Positions 35,190 through 47,189 of a stretch of 64,000 nucleotides of DNA are shown in pieces. The notes under the pieces are model-generated. The model was not told where the DNA came from, did not search any database, and saw only the letters and a program-made list of their open reading frames with translations. Numbering within the stretch: position 1 is the stretch's first letter; each line of letters opens with the position of its first letter. Source of the stretch: Cynocephalus volans (Eukaryota > Chordata > Mammalia > Dermoptera > Cynocephalidae); the NCBI RefSeq assembly GCF_027409185.1, contig NC_084463.1, forward strand, positions 71,967,852-72,031,851, written 5' to 3'. The translations under genes were made by a program, and so were the position numbers.

Positions 35190-36750
35190 GTCCCATTCAT
35201 TCAATAGATATTTATTCAATGCCTGCTGTAAGTCAGATGCACTGTCTGTTGAGGCATATCTGTTCATTCAACGAATATTTGTTGAGTGCCTACTATGTGC
35301 CAGGCACTGTTCTAGGAGCGCTGAATGCAGGAATGAACAAAACAGCAAAGCCCCTGATTCACGGATCTTACATTCTAGTGAAGGTGGAGAAACCACAAAT
35401 AAACAAAAAATTGTAAATATGATAAATGCTCTGGGGAAAAATAGAGCAGATTGTGCCAGTTCAGGGCCTGTTTGCCCTCAGATTCATTCCCTGTCCTTCC
35501 AGGGCTCTGCTTGGAACAGGGTAGTGGGTTTGTCCCCGGCAGACTGAGCGCGGGACTCAGTATCAGGCGCCTCTGGGTGAGTTCATCTGATGGGAGATGC
35601 TGAGAGAGACTAGAGGGCAGGAGAAAGGGAGAAGCCAGCTGTCTCTCCCTCTCCCTCCTTGTAGGGTGGCTGTCTTTTCAGTGCTACAGCTTCCTCAAGA
35701 ACCGCTAAGGTTCCTGTCTCGGCCAGGTGCTGTAGTTGCCTTTGTCCCTCTTTCCTGAGAGGAGGGGGATAGTGGTTTCCTACTGGCTCTAACTTCAGGG
35801 GTTTCCTACCAGTTCTAACTTTTAACCACAGGGGTTGCCTCAGTGTCCCCCATATGGCTTTTCAGCCTCTTCTATCATACATGTAACTAATTTCCTGCTC
35901 TAAATGCCTACTCTTTCAAATACTAGGAATGATTTCTGTTTTCCTAGTTGACACTTGACTGATACTTTGAGTAAAGGAACACAGACAGACGTGGGATGTT
36001 CTGAAATGAATTACATACACAGAGCTCTGAGTGAAGACCTGAGAACTAAATCTGAAGGAAGTGAGCAAGCCATATCTAGGGAAAAGAGTGCTTAAGGGAG
36101 ATGACAGTAAGTGCAAAGGCCCTGAGGTAGGAATGTGCTGGGCCTAGTTGACAGCAGTGAAGAGTCTCCTGTAGCTGGGGAGAAAATAGGGCAGGGGTGG
36201 ACTGAGGGGGAAGGAGATGAAGTTGGAGAACTATGAAGAAGACAGATCATGTAAGGCCTTGTAGGTCATTAAACAGACTTTGCATTCTAGAGAAATTTAA
36301 GAAGAGAACAACATTAATTGACTTGTGTTTTAGAATAATCACTGCAGCTGTTTTGAGGACCATAAACTACTGGAGCAAAACAGTAAAAAATAGGACATCT
36401 GTACGGAGGCCACCACAACAATCCAGATAAGGATGGTGGTAGTGAGTGAGAAATAGTTTGAGGGTATGTTTTGAAGGTAGAGACAACAGGATTTGCTAAT
36501 GGATTGAATGCGTGGTGTGACATAAAGAGAGAAGTCAGGTATAACCCAACTTTTTTTCTGAACAAATGAGAGAATAGAGTGTCCATTCACTGGGGTGATA
36601 AAGTCTGGGGGAGGAGCAACTTTGAGGAGGAAGTCGAGACGTCCAGTAGGCAGGTGGATATATAGGTCTGAAGTTGGAGAAGAGCCTGAGCAAAGACATA
36701 TAAATTTGGGAGTTGTCATCGTGTAGAGATACACAATTGGGTTAGGTGGT
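35190..36750 (+). mobile_element. Ancient mammalian interspersed repeat (family uncertain)
   Basis: Contains TTTGTTGAGTGCCTACTATGT followed by GCCAGGCACTGTTCTAGG and later AAGTGCAAAGGCCCTGAGG, AGGCCTTGTAGGTCATTAAA and AGGTAGAGACAACAGGATTT. These are landmarks of a widespread old mammalian repeat. I cannot assign the family (L1M 5' region or L2-type) with certainty. About 35440-35930 may be unrelated sequence in between. Confidence 0.5.
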
Positions 36751-36887
36751 CACCCAGATACAGACAGGAAGAAATTGAGAAATGATCCTCAGTCGTTAAT
36801 TGACAGATTAGAGATAAACTTTGTCATTCATTTTTTTTATTCCTACAGCAATATATGAGTATAAGGACGTTCTTATGGTCGTACCTT

Positions 36888-37335
36888 AGTCCATTTCTGT
36901 TGCTTATAACAACATACGTGGAACTGGATGATTTATAAAGAAAATGAAATTTATTGCTTACAGTTTCTTAGTTATTGCTAAGAAATCCAAAGTCCAGTGA
37001 ACACATCTGGTGAGAGCCTTGGTGGTAGTGACAGTGATGGCAGGGAATCACATTGTGAAATGGCAGAGAGAGCAGAAAAAGAGAAAGACAGACTCTCCTC
37101 TTCTTTTAAAACCCTCAGAACCAGGCCCCTGGCCACCATTTTTAATCCATTCACTACTGCATGGTCCCACAATCCAATCACCTCTTCAAGGCTCCACCTT
37201 TCAATTACCATAATAGGATTTCCCACCCTCTTAACAGTCACAGTGGGGGCCAAGTTTCTAATAATGAAACTTGGGGGACCCAATTCAAGCTTCAATGAGT
37301 TTTGGGGGGACATAATTTAATCCACTGTACATTGG
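36888..37335 (-). mobile_element. MaLR (MLT1/MST-type) solitary LTR
   Basis: Reverse-strand landmarks: CCTTAGTCCATTTCTGTTGC, GATGATTTATAAAGAAAA, CCAATCACCTCTTCAAGGC and GAGTTTTGGGGGGACATAA. Non-coding fossil of an ERVL-MaLR element. Confidence 0.7.
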
Positions 37336-38075
37336 ATATCCATTCTCCATGCTGTGTGCCACTGAGCTCACTACTTCACCCTGCAAGACTTACTAGGACT
37401 CTTAGTCCTTCTAGTGGATTCTCCAAACCAGAGCATGGGCATATCTTGCAAGATTAGGGATGGAGGACACTAGCCCCGAACTGCCCAGATTTGAACGAAG
37501 TAGAACACTCTAGAGTACATGAGATCACTTGTGTCAACAATGTAGGCCATCGTTTTATTTAGTAAATATACAAAAAGATCATAAGTTTTTCACTAATGTA
37601 GAAAAATTTACAAAATGAGAAAACTCCTATCCTGCCATCTTGAGGAGAGACCTATTGTCCACCATGTAGGAGAACTCTGCCTCACTGGCTAAATGGTCGT
37701 CGAGCTGAGTCTCTGGCCTTGTCAGCTATTGAAACTTGATTTTAAATGAGCATTATAAACACTATTGACGTGTTTTCTTTTTCTCTAAAAATGGAACTTG
37801 TTTTAAGAAACAACTGAAGAATCAATTCAGAAATTTTACATTAGAAGAAACATTTCTTTAAAAAACTCACTTGACCATTTTCTACCTCAGTCATTGCTTT
37901 CAAATTAGGAAAAAGTTCTGCTTTCCAGACTTAACTCCTGGTGGCAAAAACAGTGTAATGTCAGAATGGAGTGCCTACTCTGTGACAAATACCCAAGGGG
38001 AAAATCAGTTTCTATAATTTTAAACCCTTATCTTCACTGTTAAAGACAGTTTATCTCCAAGCTAGTTGTACAAAT
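37336..38075. other. No recognised feature
   Basis: Intergenic DNA without a repeat or coding segment that I can name. Confidence 0.4.
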
Positions 38076-38310
38076 AATCATGATAGTGACCATTTACTGA
38101 GCACTTACAACATGCTACTTCTAAATATTTGTGGAAAGATTCATATTATCTTTTAATTCTATTTTTCACAAACTTTTTGATGTGCCCTCATATAGTTACT
38201 TTATGTTGTCTCGCTTACCCTCATAACAGTCCTATAAAGGTGGGTATTGTTGCCATTTTACAAATGAAGAAGTGGTGCTTAGAGAGATTATTTTTCTTGC
38301 CCAACATAAG
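38076..38310 (+). mobile_element. MIR SINE with a mariner-like MITE remnant inside
   Basis: GTGACCATTTACTGAGCAC, CCTCATAACAGTCCTATAAAG and CCATTTTACAAATGAAGAAG are MIR landmarks on the + strand. The stretch 38125-38200 (TGTGGAAAGATTCATATTAT ... CACAAACTTTTTGATG) is not MIR and matches the MITE at 38309-38392. Confidence 0.65.
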
Positions 38311-38392
38311 AGGGTACTTCAAAAAGTTTATGGAAAGCATAGTCTTATCTTTTAATTCTATTTTTCCACGAACTTTTAAGTATCCTCATAAA
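38309..38392 (+). mobile_element. Mariner-like MITE with inverted termini
   Basis: AGGGTACTTCAAAAAGTTTA at the left end pairs with AACTTTTAAGTATCCTC at the right end in inverted orientation, enclosing about 45 bp. A second related copy lies about 110 bp upstream. Confidence 0.6.
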
Positions 38393-38954
38393 CGTTGGGA
38401 TATAAATCCTGTCTCATATATTTACATTTTCCATCTTCTTGTGTAATATGAATGTTCTCACACTCTGTCATGTCCTGTACTCATGAACACCACCACCACC
38501 ACCACTCTAGACAAAAATCTCTTCTACACATTTATCTTTTTACCTATAAGAAACTGATTCTCCTGTACAACTCCAAACTTGAAGCAGCACCCAGCAGGCT
38601 CCACTGAGATATGTTTCCTGGCTCTTTTGCAACATGTTTCACCAAAGTTCTGATTTCATGATTGCTGTGGTTTATTTTCTCAATGTGTGTAAGGGACAAA
38701 GACGGAACACAGTACATTCCTCATTATGCAATCCCACAACACACCAAGTGACAGTCGAGAGTAACTCAGGTTATGCTGGATCCAACAGCATCTACCTGGG
38801 CCCATGAAGGCATTCCAACATAATGCATTTGTCAGAGAAGCTCTGGGAACCCAACTATATCTCAGTTCTCCACTCTCTTGGCCTTATTTCACAATAATAA
38901 AAATGACTACAAATATTGGCTTTCAAGTTATTTGCAGAGAACTACATAAGCAAA

Positions 38955-39120
38955 GAATGATAATAGTGACCATTCAAAGTCTGTATTTCACTAATTGTTT
39001 TCACATCCATGATACTGTTTGGTTCTCAAGATAATCCTTCAAGGTAAGAAAGAAAATGCTGGGGATGATAAATCCATTTTACTCATTTACAGAGAAGAAA
39101 ATTAAGATACACAATTAGCT
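38955..39120 (+). mobile_element. MIR SINE (partial)
   Basis: ATAATAGTGACCATTCAAAG, TTCACATCCATGATACTG and TCCATTTTACTCATTTACAG follow the MIR + strand order. Confidence 0.5.
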
Positions 39121-40270
39121 GATGCCAAAGATGGAGGTACCCTGACTAGTGGTCCTGGGTTCTTTTCTATATAAAATAAGTCTTCATCTTTCCATCTTAT
39201 ATTTTTGTTGTTGTTGACGATTACTGGTTTTAGTCTTCATCACCCCCTTTTTAAATGCAGGGACAATGCCTAAGACATCTTTATATTCAGCATAGTGTCT
39301 AATACCAAGGAGGCACCGAGGAAGATGTGTTGGATTGAAACAAACAATCTCACGGTCATTCTTTCGTGATCTTGTTTGGGCCTTCATGTTCCCTGCGTTT
39401 ATTCCCTAAGACACAAGCTTACGGTACCAGTGGTGGTTTGAATACTAAAAACCAACTCATTGCCTTACATAACTCAAAAAAGAAGGACATTCAGCAATTT
39501 TAAAATTTAACACCCAAAAGACATAACTACCAGTCACTCCAAAGATTGTAAGACACTGCGAACAGGCCTTAATGGGAGCAGGTGTTCACAAAATCAGAGA
39601 GCTGGGCTTCCTTAGGATATCACATATACTCACAGTCAGTTGAATTAGCCTGAATGCCCAAGACTGATGTCTCCTTTCAGTTTCCTGTGGAGACCAGAGC
39701 CCAGAGCTGACTGCCATCCAGTCGGCTGGCCCAGTCCTGAGGCTCTCCCGGAGGTGCTGCCTTCCCCACTCCCTGAGCTGAGCCTTTCTGCTCCTGGCTA
39801 AGCTGGTCCCCATCCCTCCGGCACAGCCCAGGCTGCCTCCCAGCCCCTGACACACTGAGACCAGCCCATCCTGCTCCGTGGTTGCAAGCCATTGACCCTG
39901 GGCTGGGTGGAATGGGTGGACTATTGGGCCCTCTTTCTCTTAGTCTACGTTTAAGTTTTTGTGGTTCTCACGCTACCCTGGTAAGTAGATTGATCGTAGC
40001 TCTTTGCTTCATTCCCCTGAGGAAACCTGAAAATACCATGTCTGATGTTGACCACTGCAAACTCCTGGCTTGATTCCTCCTGGCCTCTCTACTGCTGAAA
40101 CGCTGAAACCCAGTTTGGAGGATGACATGATAACTGAGCCATTCTAATTGGACTCTAGTGAATCTACAAAAGAAAAATCACTCATACCTTTTAATATCTG
40201 TGAGCAAGAGACCATTTTTTTTCCTGGAAAACATAAAATGCATTTAGTAATTTCTTTCATACAGCAGTAA
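39121..40270. other. No recognised feature
   Basis: Intergenic. 39690-39890 is GC-richer and gives overlapping open frames on both strands without homology that I can recognise. Confidence 0.4.
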
Positions 40271-40274
40271 TTCT

Positions 40275-40640
40275 CTCTCCTGGATACACAATTAGAATCA
40301 GGTGGGAAGCGTTTCAAATTCTCAGTACTTGACTCCACCACCTTAAACCAATTAAATCAGAATTTCAGGAGGATGGGGCCTGAGTTTCTGCATTTCTAAC
40401 AAGTTCCCAGGTGGTGTTGGTCCACAGACTTTCTGTGAGTAGCACTAATTCTCTAAAATAGTGGCTCTCAAATGTTAGTGCGCATCAAAATTACCTAGAG
40501 GGCTTGTTAAAAACACAGATGGCTGGGCCCTCCCCCTAGATTTTCTGATTCAGTCGGTCTTGGGTGAGCCTGAAAGTCCGCATCCCTAACTCGTTTCCAG
40601 GTAATATTAGTGTTGACCATCTAACTTTGAAACCCACAAT
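40275..40640 (-). mobile_element. Two MER5A-like hAT-Charlie fossils
   Basis: 40458-40640 has GTGGCTCTCAAATGTTAGTG, CAAAATTACCTAGAGGGC and CTGGGCCCTCCCCCTAGATT, the MER5A pattern. 40275-40455 is a more worn partial copy (AATTAGAATCAGGTGGGAAG; AATTTCAGGAGGATGGGGCC). Confidence 0.65.
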
Positions 40641-41780
40641 AGTTGGCACTGCCCCTGCCCCGCCCCCAACCCCACCCTCAGCGTCTTTTGTTCTTCTAAC
40701 TCCATCGTGGCTACAATGGTGACCATCTAGCAGCAAAGAGAGCGAGACCAAGGAAGACAGGTGGAGAGCCCCTAATCCTTTGACAGTTCTTGGGTCTGGC
40801 TCCATACATCTAACTTCAGGATTTGGATGAAGACAGCCAGCTACGATCCAGGCAGTCGCCTCTGTCCAACAGTCCCCGTTTGCATGCCACATGTTTACCA
40901 AATAGGAGCCAAACTCACATTCACTCGGGCTTCCTATTAAGCAGCCACTCAATCCCTGAAGAAAACAGGCAACTCCCTTGGCTGTGGCTGAGGGGTTAGA
41001 ACCCTGGGATGAGTGACTGAAGCCATTTGTGAACTATCTTTCCCAGCAAAGACCAACACCCACCTGAACTCTGAGGGTCCAGGAATCTGTTCAAAGTTTA
41101 TGGACCCTCATTAAATCAATCTGACAAACTACTTGGAAAGAGAACTTGCTCACAAGAATAGTTGAGGACAGTGAAAGATTTTTCTCCCTATCACGATGCC
41201 TACATGTGACTATCAAGCTGCTCAGGGAATGGAAAGTGCCTGTTCATGTGAGAAAATTCCTGATCTATTCTTCTCATCCAAGGAGGGCTGCCATTCATCA
41301 CTTGCTCTGTTTTCGCCCCATGGGCTCTGAATGAAAGAAGGACACAGCAAAGTAAACAGGACTCCAGTGTTTATGGAAGCTCAGGGCAGCGGGCGGAGCC
41401 AGCCAACGGCAGGGCTAGCTGGGCTGAGCTCGGAGTGGGTGGTTACTGACAGGGTAATTCTATCAGGGAAGGTCAAAACCCTCATTCCTAGAGCTTAAGA
41501 GCAACCAGTCAGTTTCCACAAATCTCCCCAGTGTTATTAGCGGAAAACATCAGGCTGGGCCAGGGAGAGAAGGTTCAAACCAATGACCAGAAGGGAATAA
41601 AACTAAATCACAGAACTGGACGTTCTGTGGTCACTTCATCCTAAGCACAGACCTGGATTAGTCCCTCTTCACCTCTCATAAAATTGATTTTTAGCAGATG
41701 GACCCAGAAGGTCAATTTTGATATTCACAATTTTTTGTATTTAAATCTTCAGATCTTAAGCATTATGTAAAATTCTCCAA

Positions 41781-41794
41781 GCGCCACCTAGTGA
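41781..41794 (-). promoter_or_regulatory. CTCF-like core motif (reverse orientation)
   Basis: GCGCCACCTAGTGA; its reverse complement TCACTAGGTGGCGC fits the CTCF core CCASYAGRKGGCRS at 13 of 14 positions. Motif match only; occupancy is unknown. Confidence 0.5.
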
Positions 41795-41859
41795 AAATTT
41801 CAGTGAGCTGAAAAAGTGCTCTTTTATCTATCCTGTAGGTCTGACCGTAGTTTAGATTT

Positions 41860-41938
41860 ATTTTTGGCAGCCAGCTGGTACAGAGTTCTGAACCCTTGAC
41901 CTTCATGTTATAACATCACGCTCTACTGACCATTGTTT
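41860..41938 (-). mobile_element. Older tRNA-Ile-like CYN SINE fragment
   Basis: The reverse complement reads AGAGCGTGATGTTATAAC, AAGGTCAAGGGTTCAG and GTACCAGCTGGCTGCC. This is a tRNA-Ile-like A box, anticodon region and B box typical of the simple CYN head. Confidence 0.6.
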
Positions 41939-41974
41939 AATAAAGGGAAACACACAAACATACACAACTTACTC

Positions 41975-42140
41975 CAATGTTTTTCTAATTTTAATGTGCA
42001 TATGAATCACTAGGGGATCTTGGTAAGATACAGATTTTGATTCAAGTTGGCCTTGAGTAGGTCCTGAGATTCTGCATTTCTAATGAGTTCCTAGGCGATG
42101 CCCACATTGAGGTTCTCCAAACAACATTTTGAGTAAAAAG
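41975..42140 (+). mobile_element. MER5A-like hAT-Charlie fossil
   Basis: TTTAATGTGCATATGAATCA, GGGGATCTTGGTAAGATAC and TTCTGCATTTCTAATGAG match the MER5A layout. Confidence 0.55.
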
Positions 42141-42550
42141 AATTTATTCTATTGGAACTAGTGTTTTGGATTACAACTGTCAAAGTGCCAACATGGGAGG
42201 ATTTTTTTTTTAACATTTTTTTCCTCCTACATAAGCCACACACAGAGAACTCACAATGAAAAAAACAGAAAAAATTGATAAAATAAAATTTTTAATTTAC
42301 CCTTGGCAAATAATACTATAAACAAACCAAAACAAGAAAAAATATTTTCTTATGGAAAGTGATTATTTCCTTCTTTAATGTTGAAAGCTCTTTTAATATT
42401 AGTAAAGAAAATGATCACCAAGTCAATAAAAAAAACAGTCAAATGACAGGAAAGGTTTATGACCAGTGGACGGAGGGCTTACATACGATCCACGCTCAAC
42501 CTCACCTATAACTAAAGAAATATGATAAAAATCACTGAGATACTTTTTTT

Positions 42551-42669
42551 TTTTATTGTCTTTTTCGTGACCGGCACTCAGCCAGTGAGTGCACCGGCCA
42601 TTCCTACATAGGATCCGAACCCGTGGCGGGAGCGTCGCGTACTCTCCCGAGTGCGCCACGGGCTCGGCC
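42551..42669 (-). mobile_element. CYN-type tRNA-derived SINE
   Basis: Reverse complement starts GGGCCGAGCCCGTGGCGCAC and has the B box GGTTCGGATCC. It is flanked by a duplication CTGAGATACTTTTTTT (about 42535-42550 and 42670-42685). Closely related to the copy at 3109-3262 (shared ACTCGGGAGAGT and GGCCGGTGC blocks). Confidence 0.85.
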
Positions 42670-42689
42670 CTGAGATACTTTTTTTAAAA

Positions 42690-44415
42690 CTTTCAGATCA
42701 TCAGTTGTTTGTTTTTTTTAATATCCTAGCATGTAATGGTGATGAGATTATAGGGTAAGAGATGTTCTCCTGTCTTGCCAGTGCAGATGTAAACTGTTGC
42801 AACTTAGTAGCATTTAACATTTGGTTTGTGTATTGGAAAAAAAAAAATCTCTGTTGCTTTGGCTCCCACAGATTTGTCACCTCTCTTCCCCTGGGTGATG
42901 GAGCCACAAAAGATTACTCAAAGCCCATCTCTTCTGAGCAGTGAGAAGCCCCGAAAAGAGGTTAATCTCCTGGAACCCTCAAGAGAGAGGCATTTCTTCC
43001 ATTTGGGAAATTAACCCCGAATTGGTGTTCTCTTCCCGTGTTTATTCTCCAGACCAGGAAGTTCCAGGAAGAGAACATAGGTGGGGTTATAGTTTAACAA
43101 TACAGGCTGGTAACATTCAGTAAAACAAGCAAGGTGACATTCCATAATGTAATTTGCAAGAAGTTAAATTGATCCACCAACAAAAGCTTGATCTTAGCAA
43201 ACATTCTCTCTCCTTACAGCGATTTCCTAGTATCTTTACATATCAATCAGTAACCTGTCTGTCCTCTGAGCCAGTACCCTTGCTGTGCTACAATTCTTTA
43301 TCTCACAACAGAGACTAGCCTGGGGGAAAATTTCCTGTTTTAAGAAAGGTCATTTTATATGTGCTTTTAAGAAGTTAAGCTAAACCTGAAACTGCAAGGC
43401 TTTGGAAAACCAGGCCCCGTGAAATACATTTGTTTTATGTATACTCCACAAATCTCCAATACAAACTAAAAGAAGCAAGGTCAAGAATGATATATAATGT
43501 ACTCCTATTTACTTTTTCTTATAGAAAGGTTATATATGCAAGTATATATGCTTATATAGCTATAGAAATTTCCTAGTGATAGACAAGAAACTAATAGGAG
43601 AGGCCACCCCTGAGGGCCAGGCTTGGGAAACCTAAAGTAAAAGACATTTTTAAAGATGAAAGAGTACTCTATTAATAATTGCACAGAGACAACAGACATT
43701 AACAGGGACAAAACTGGGAAAATCAGAGCTTATGGTCACTGACAATAAGCTTTTAATAAATGCTAGTTATTGTTATTATCTTTTTTCTTCCTTACATTTT
43801 TATCTATCTTGTGCAAAAAAAAAAATGTTTATGATAACGGTGGTCTAAGTTATTTGTATTAACCCTCCTACTAAAAACAAATTATATATATAAATTATAC
43901 ATAAAATCATTTCAAAATGCTGTTAACCCATCAAATATATAATAGGACATACTCTGGAAACACCTGTAAATCACTCAATGGTCAACAATCTAAATACCTA
44001 CCAGGCCAGGCAGGTAAGGTAAATGCATGAATTGGGCCAGGTACATTATTTAGAGAAAGATCAGTATTATGGCAAACGGGAAAGAACAACAGACAAAGCT
44101 TTAAAATGCAAATGTTTACAAAACATGGCCTGGGTCAAACAAAACACATTTATGTCCTGCCAGCCTGCAGTAGTGCCCCATGCATGTCTGCTTGCTAAGG
44201 CATTCTGTTCCAGTATAGACAAGTATAATTGCTAGAAAGTTCTTTATGCTGAACTACTTACCTTTGGTAATTTCTCCCTATAAATCCTAGGTCTGAGCAT
44301 TTCCTTCATAATGAGATTTAGTTGACTTGGTTTCAAAGAACACTTGCTGGTGTCTAATAAGAACTAGTTCCTTTAGTAAGTGCTCAAAGCTACCTACGGG
44401 TAAGCAAAGCAACTT
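42690..44415. other. No recognised feature
   Basis: Intergenic; short open frames only. The stretch 42940-43130 might be an LTR fragment, but I cannot name it. Confidence 0.35.
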
Positions 44416-44419
44416 AAGT

Positions 44420-44610
44420 TGGTCTCAGAAAGACCAGGGTTAAGTCCCAACTCTGACATCTAAAAGCTCTAGGACATTGGAAAAGTCATCTAATCTTTAT
44501 ATATCTTCATATTCAAAAGGAGGATAATAAAAATGCCCAGTTTGCAGAGTTGCTGTGAGGATTGAATGTGGAAACATGTAAAATGCCTAGTAGATGTCAA
44601 AGAAATGAAG
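44420..44610 (-). mobile_element. MIR SINE (worn)
   Basis: AGACCAGGGTTAAGTCCCAA, CATTGGAAAAGTCATCTAAT and GTTGCTGTGAGGATTGAATG follow the reverse-strand MIR pattern. Confidence 0.65.
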
Positions 44611-44803
44611 TCTTCTCTCAGAAAACCATTGTAATTGAAGTTATTTTGGGCTAATTTTTCCTCTTGCTTGGAACTTATGAGAACAGGAAATCAACAAATT
44701 TTTGGAGTAATTTCATAGCCAAATATGGAAGGTTGAGCTAACGGTTCAATGACCTTAGAGAAACTTCCTCCCTTCCGTCCCAATCTAGTGTTTCCTCACT
44801 TTG

Positions 44804-44817
44804 CCACTAGATGGCAA
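44804..44817 (+). promoter_or_regulatory. CTCF-like core motif (forward orientation)
   Basis: CCACTAGATGGCAA fits CCASYAGRKGGCRS at 13 of 14 positions. Together with the reverse motif at 41781-41794, about 3 kb away, it forms a divergent pair. Confidence 0.5.
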
Positions 44818-44989
44818 TTGCCTCCCAGAGCATTTGAGCTCAGAGGGAATAAAACACCCAAGGCTGATTTTACATTACAAATGAGGCCGGGAGCCCTACG
44901 AAGCAACAGAGTAGCACCTTAAAGATAATCCGTTCACTTAGTAACTAAGGAATTCAGAAATTCCTGAAATTCAAGAGGGTAGGAGTAAA

Positions 44990-45292
44990 GAGTGATTGTC
45001 CAGAACAGCACTTTCTGACTTTTTCACAAAGGTCCTCGTTCATCTGATCTACTTTGTTCTTGCCACAGAGCCTTTGCTCTTACTGACCCGTCTGGGGGAT
45101 TCTCTTCCCCCAGGTATTTGCATAGCCCACTCCTTTATGTATTTACTTATAAGCTCCTGCCTCCATAATGTAAGTCCTAGGAGAGGAGAGGCTGTTTTAG
45201 TTCCCTACAGTGTCTCCAGCCTCAAGAACTATGCCTACCCCATAGTAAGTGCTCAGTAAACATTTACCAAATAAAAGTTAAATGAACACCCA
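44990..45292 (+). mobile_element. L2 LINE 3' end
   Basis: CCACAGAGCCTTTGCTCTTA, TTCTTCCCCCAGGTATTTGC and TAGTAAGTGCTCAGTAAACA match the order of the L2 3' UTR and terminus. Confidence 0.6.
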
Positions 45293-45889
45293 AGATTCTT
45301 AAAAGTTGCTCATCTGCTAGCTGGAACATCTTTTCTCTTCTTCAGAAAGCAAATCAAGATGCGAGTGAATGAGAGAAAGTTTATGTCTTGCCAGCACAGG
45401 GCTTAATGCTTACAATGGCTCCCCACCCCCACCTCTGGAAACACATCTTATCTCTCATGTTCCTGGAGCCTCCAAGACAATTGCAAAGCTAATAAACTAA
45501 TCTTAGATAGTGAGGAAAAGTCATGAATGACTTCTTTTTTTCCTTATCAGTAACATGGCTTTTAATAGAGTCCTGGAAAGGAAGCTGTTCCTAACATCTC
45601 CTCCCTGTAGTCTTTTATCTGTACCTCTAGGTCTCATAAGTACCTCAAACTCCAGTAAACTTATTCTCTTCTACCATGAACTGTCCCTGATAATGGCACC
45701 CAAGTCACAGGACTTCAGGTCATTGCTCTCCTTGGATCCCATATACATAATCATCATCCCCTGATAATCTCACCTTAAGCACACCACTAGTTTCCTCTTT
45801 TGCATTCTTACTGATACCACCCAGGGTCAGGCCCTCATTTTCCTGAATTATTGCAGTAGGCTATTTGATGAAATGCACAGCCCTGGCCA

Positions 45890-46290
45890 TGGCATTCTGC
45901 TCAAAACCTTCTACAGACCCTGCAAAGATCAACTCATCCCATCTCCTTATGACACCTTCCCTGGCTCCCTGCCTCTCTGGGCAGAATCAACCCTCTGTGC
46001 TTCATATAGATTCTTCTCGTATCATCTAGTCCTCTTTACTGCAATGAATTCTTACCCAGCTGCTTCCCCTCTAGACTAGAAAGTCTTGAAGGTTGGGCCA
46101 CAACATTATTTTATGCTCAGTACCTAAAAAAGGGTCTGAAGCATATTGATGCCTATAATTTGTCCCCACTGCCTACCAAATAGAGTCCAAGCCTCTTGCC
46201 CTGTCATTAACAGTCAGCAGCATATCCCTTCATTACTTCCCTGCACGTCCCATCCACTCCCAGCCAGGCTGGGTCCCCCTGCATGTCCCT
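45890..46290 (+). mobile_element. L2-like relics
   Basis: TATGACACCTTCCCTGGCTCC and TAGACTAGAAAGTCTTGAAGG resemble L2; 46165-46280 (AGAGTCCAAGCCTCTTGCC) may be a second L2 fragment. Boundaries uncertain. Confidence 0.4.
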
Positions 46291-46389
46291 GTTAGCACAA
46301 GTCTAGGAACTTAGTGTCCCTAGCGAAAGGCTCCTGAATGGCAAAGTTAACACACAATAGCAGATGATTCTTAAAATGTTAGAATATTG

Positions 46390-46735
46390 AAAGAACGTGA
46401 GCCAAGATGCCAGGTACCATTCAAGCTTTACTAAAGAAAGAAATCTGCTGGGCTGTGCTCAGAGTGGCACAGGGCCCAGAGCTGCCCTGAAAATGGGGGA
46501 CAGCACCAGGTGTGGGGGTAGTAGAGCTTATATAGTGCACCAAGGGCTGGCTGATACCATCAAGGAGGGTCATTATGCTAATGTGGATCGTGGAAGCAAA
46601 AGGCGTATCTGTTTAAGTCAGGAGGCTTCTCCTAAAGGGAAGGGAAGGAGAAGGGAGGAGGTGGGCAGTGCCATTTTGTACTTGGGCTTGTCTAAAGTGG
46701 CGCTGGTTATGTTGCAGATCTATTAAATATTAGTG
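46390..46735 (-). other. Possible solitary LTR, unassigned
   Basis: Compositionally distinct block with TTTACTAAAGAAAGAAATCT, GAGCTTATATAGTGCACC and GGAAGGAGAAGGGAGGAG. It recalls an antisense LTR but has no family match that I can name. Confidence 0.25.
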
Positions 46736-46739
46736 AACT

Positions 46740-47185
46740 GAAGGTTGTAAAGTCAGTCCACCTGGGTTCAAATCTCCTTTCCAACACCTACTGGCTGTGT
46801 GACTTGAGAAAGTATTACCTTCACCTCTCCATGCCTCAGTTTCTTCACTGGCAATAAGGTGCTAATAATAGTTGCTTTCTCATGGAGGATTAGGTTAATA
46901 TACGTAAAGCTCTGGAAAAATCTTGACACACAGTAAGCATTCAATTAATTCTGATTATTATTGCGTGTCTGCTAGCTGTCAGCCACAATGCTAGAAACGT
47001 GACATATGTTGCTTGTAATCCTTACAACACTGGAAGTGGGCAGTATTTTCTTCCTTCAACTGGGGAAAGGGCTAAGGCCCACAGAGGTTAAGTACATTTC
47101 TCAAAATCACATGGTCAGGAAGTGCTGAAGCAAGGATTTGAACCCAAAGCTGACTGACTCTCTCCAGTATGCTAACACTTTCCAA
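46740..47185. mobile_element. Two adjacent MIR SINEs in opposite orientation
   Basis: 46745-46965 is a minus-strand MIR (CCTGGGTTCAAATCTCC; GCCTCAGTTTCTTCACTGG; CACACAGTAAGCATTCAAT). 46966-47185 is a plus-strand MIR (AATCCTTACAACACTGG; CAGAGGTTAAGTACATTTC; GATTTGAACCCAAAGCTG). Confidence 0.75.
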
Positions 47186-47189
47186 ACTT

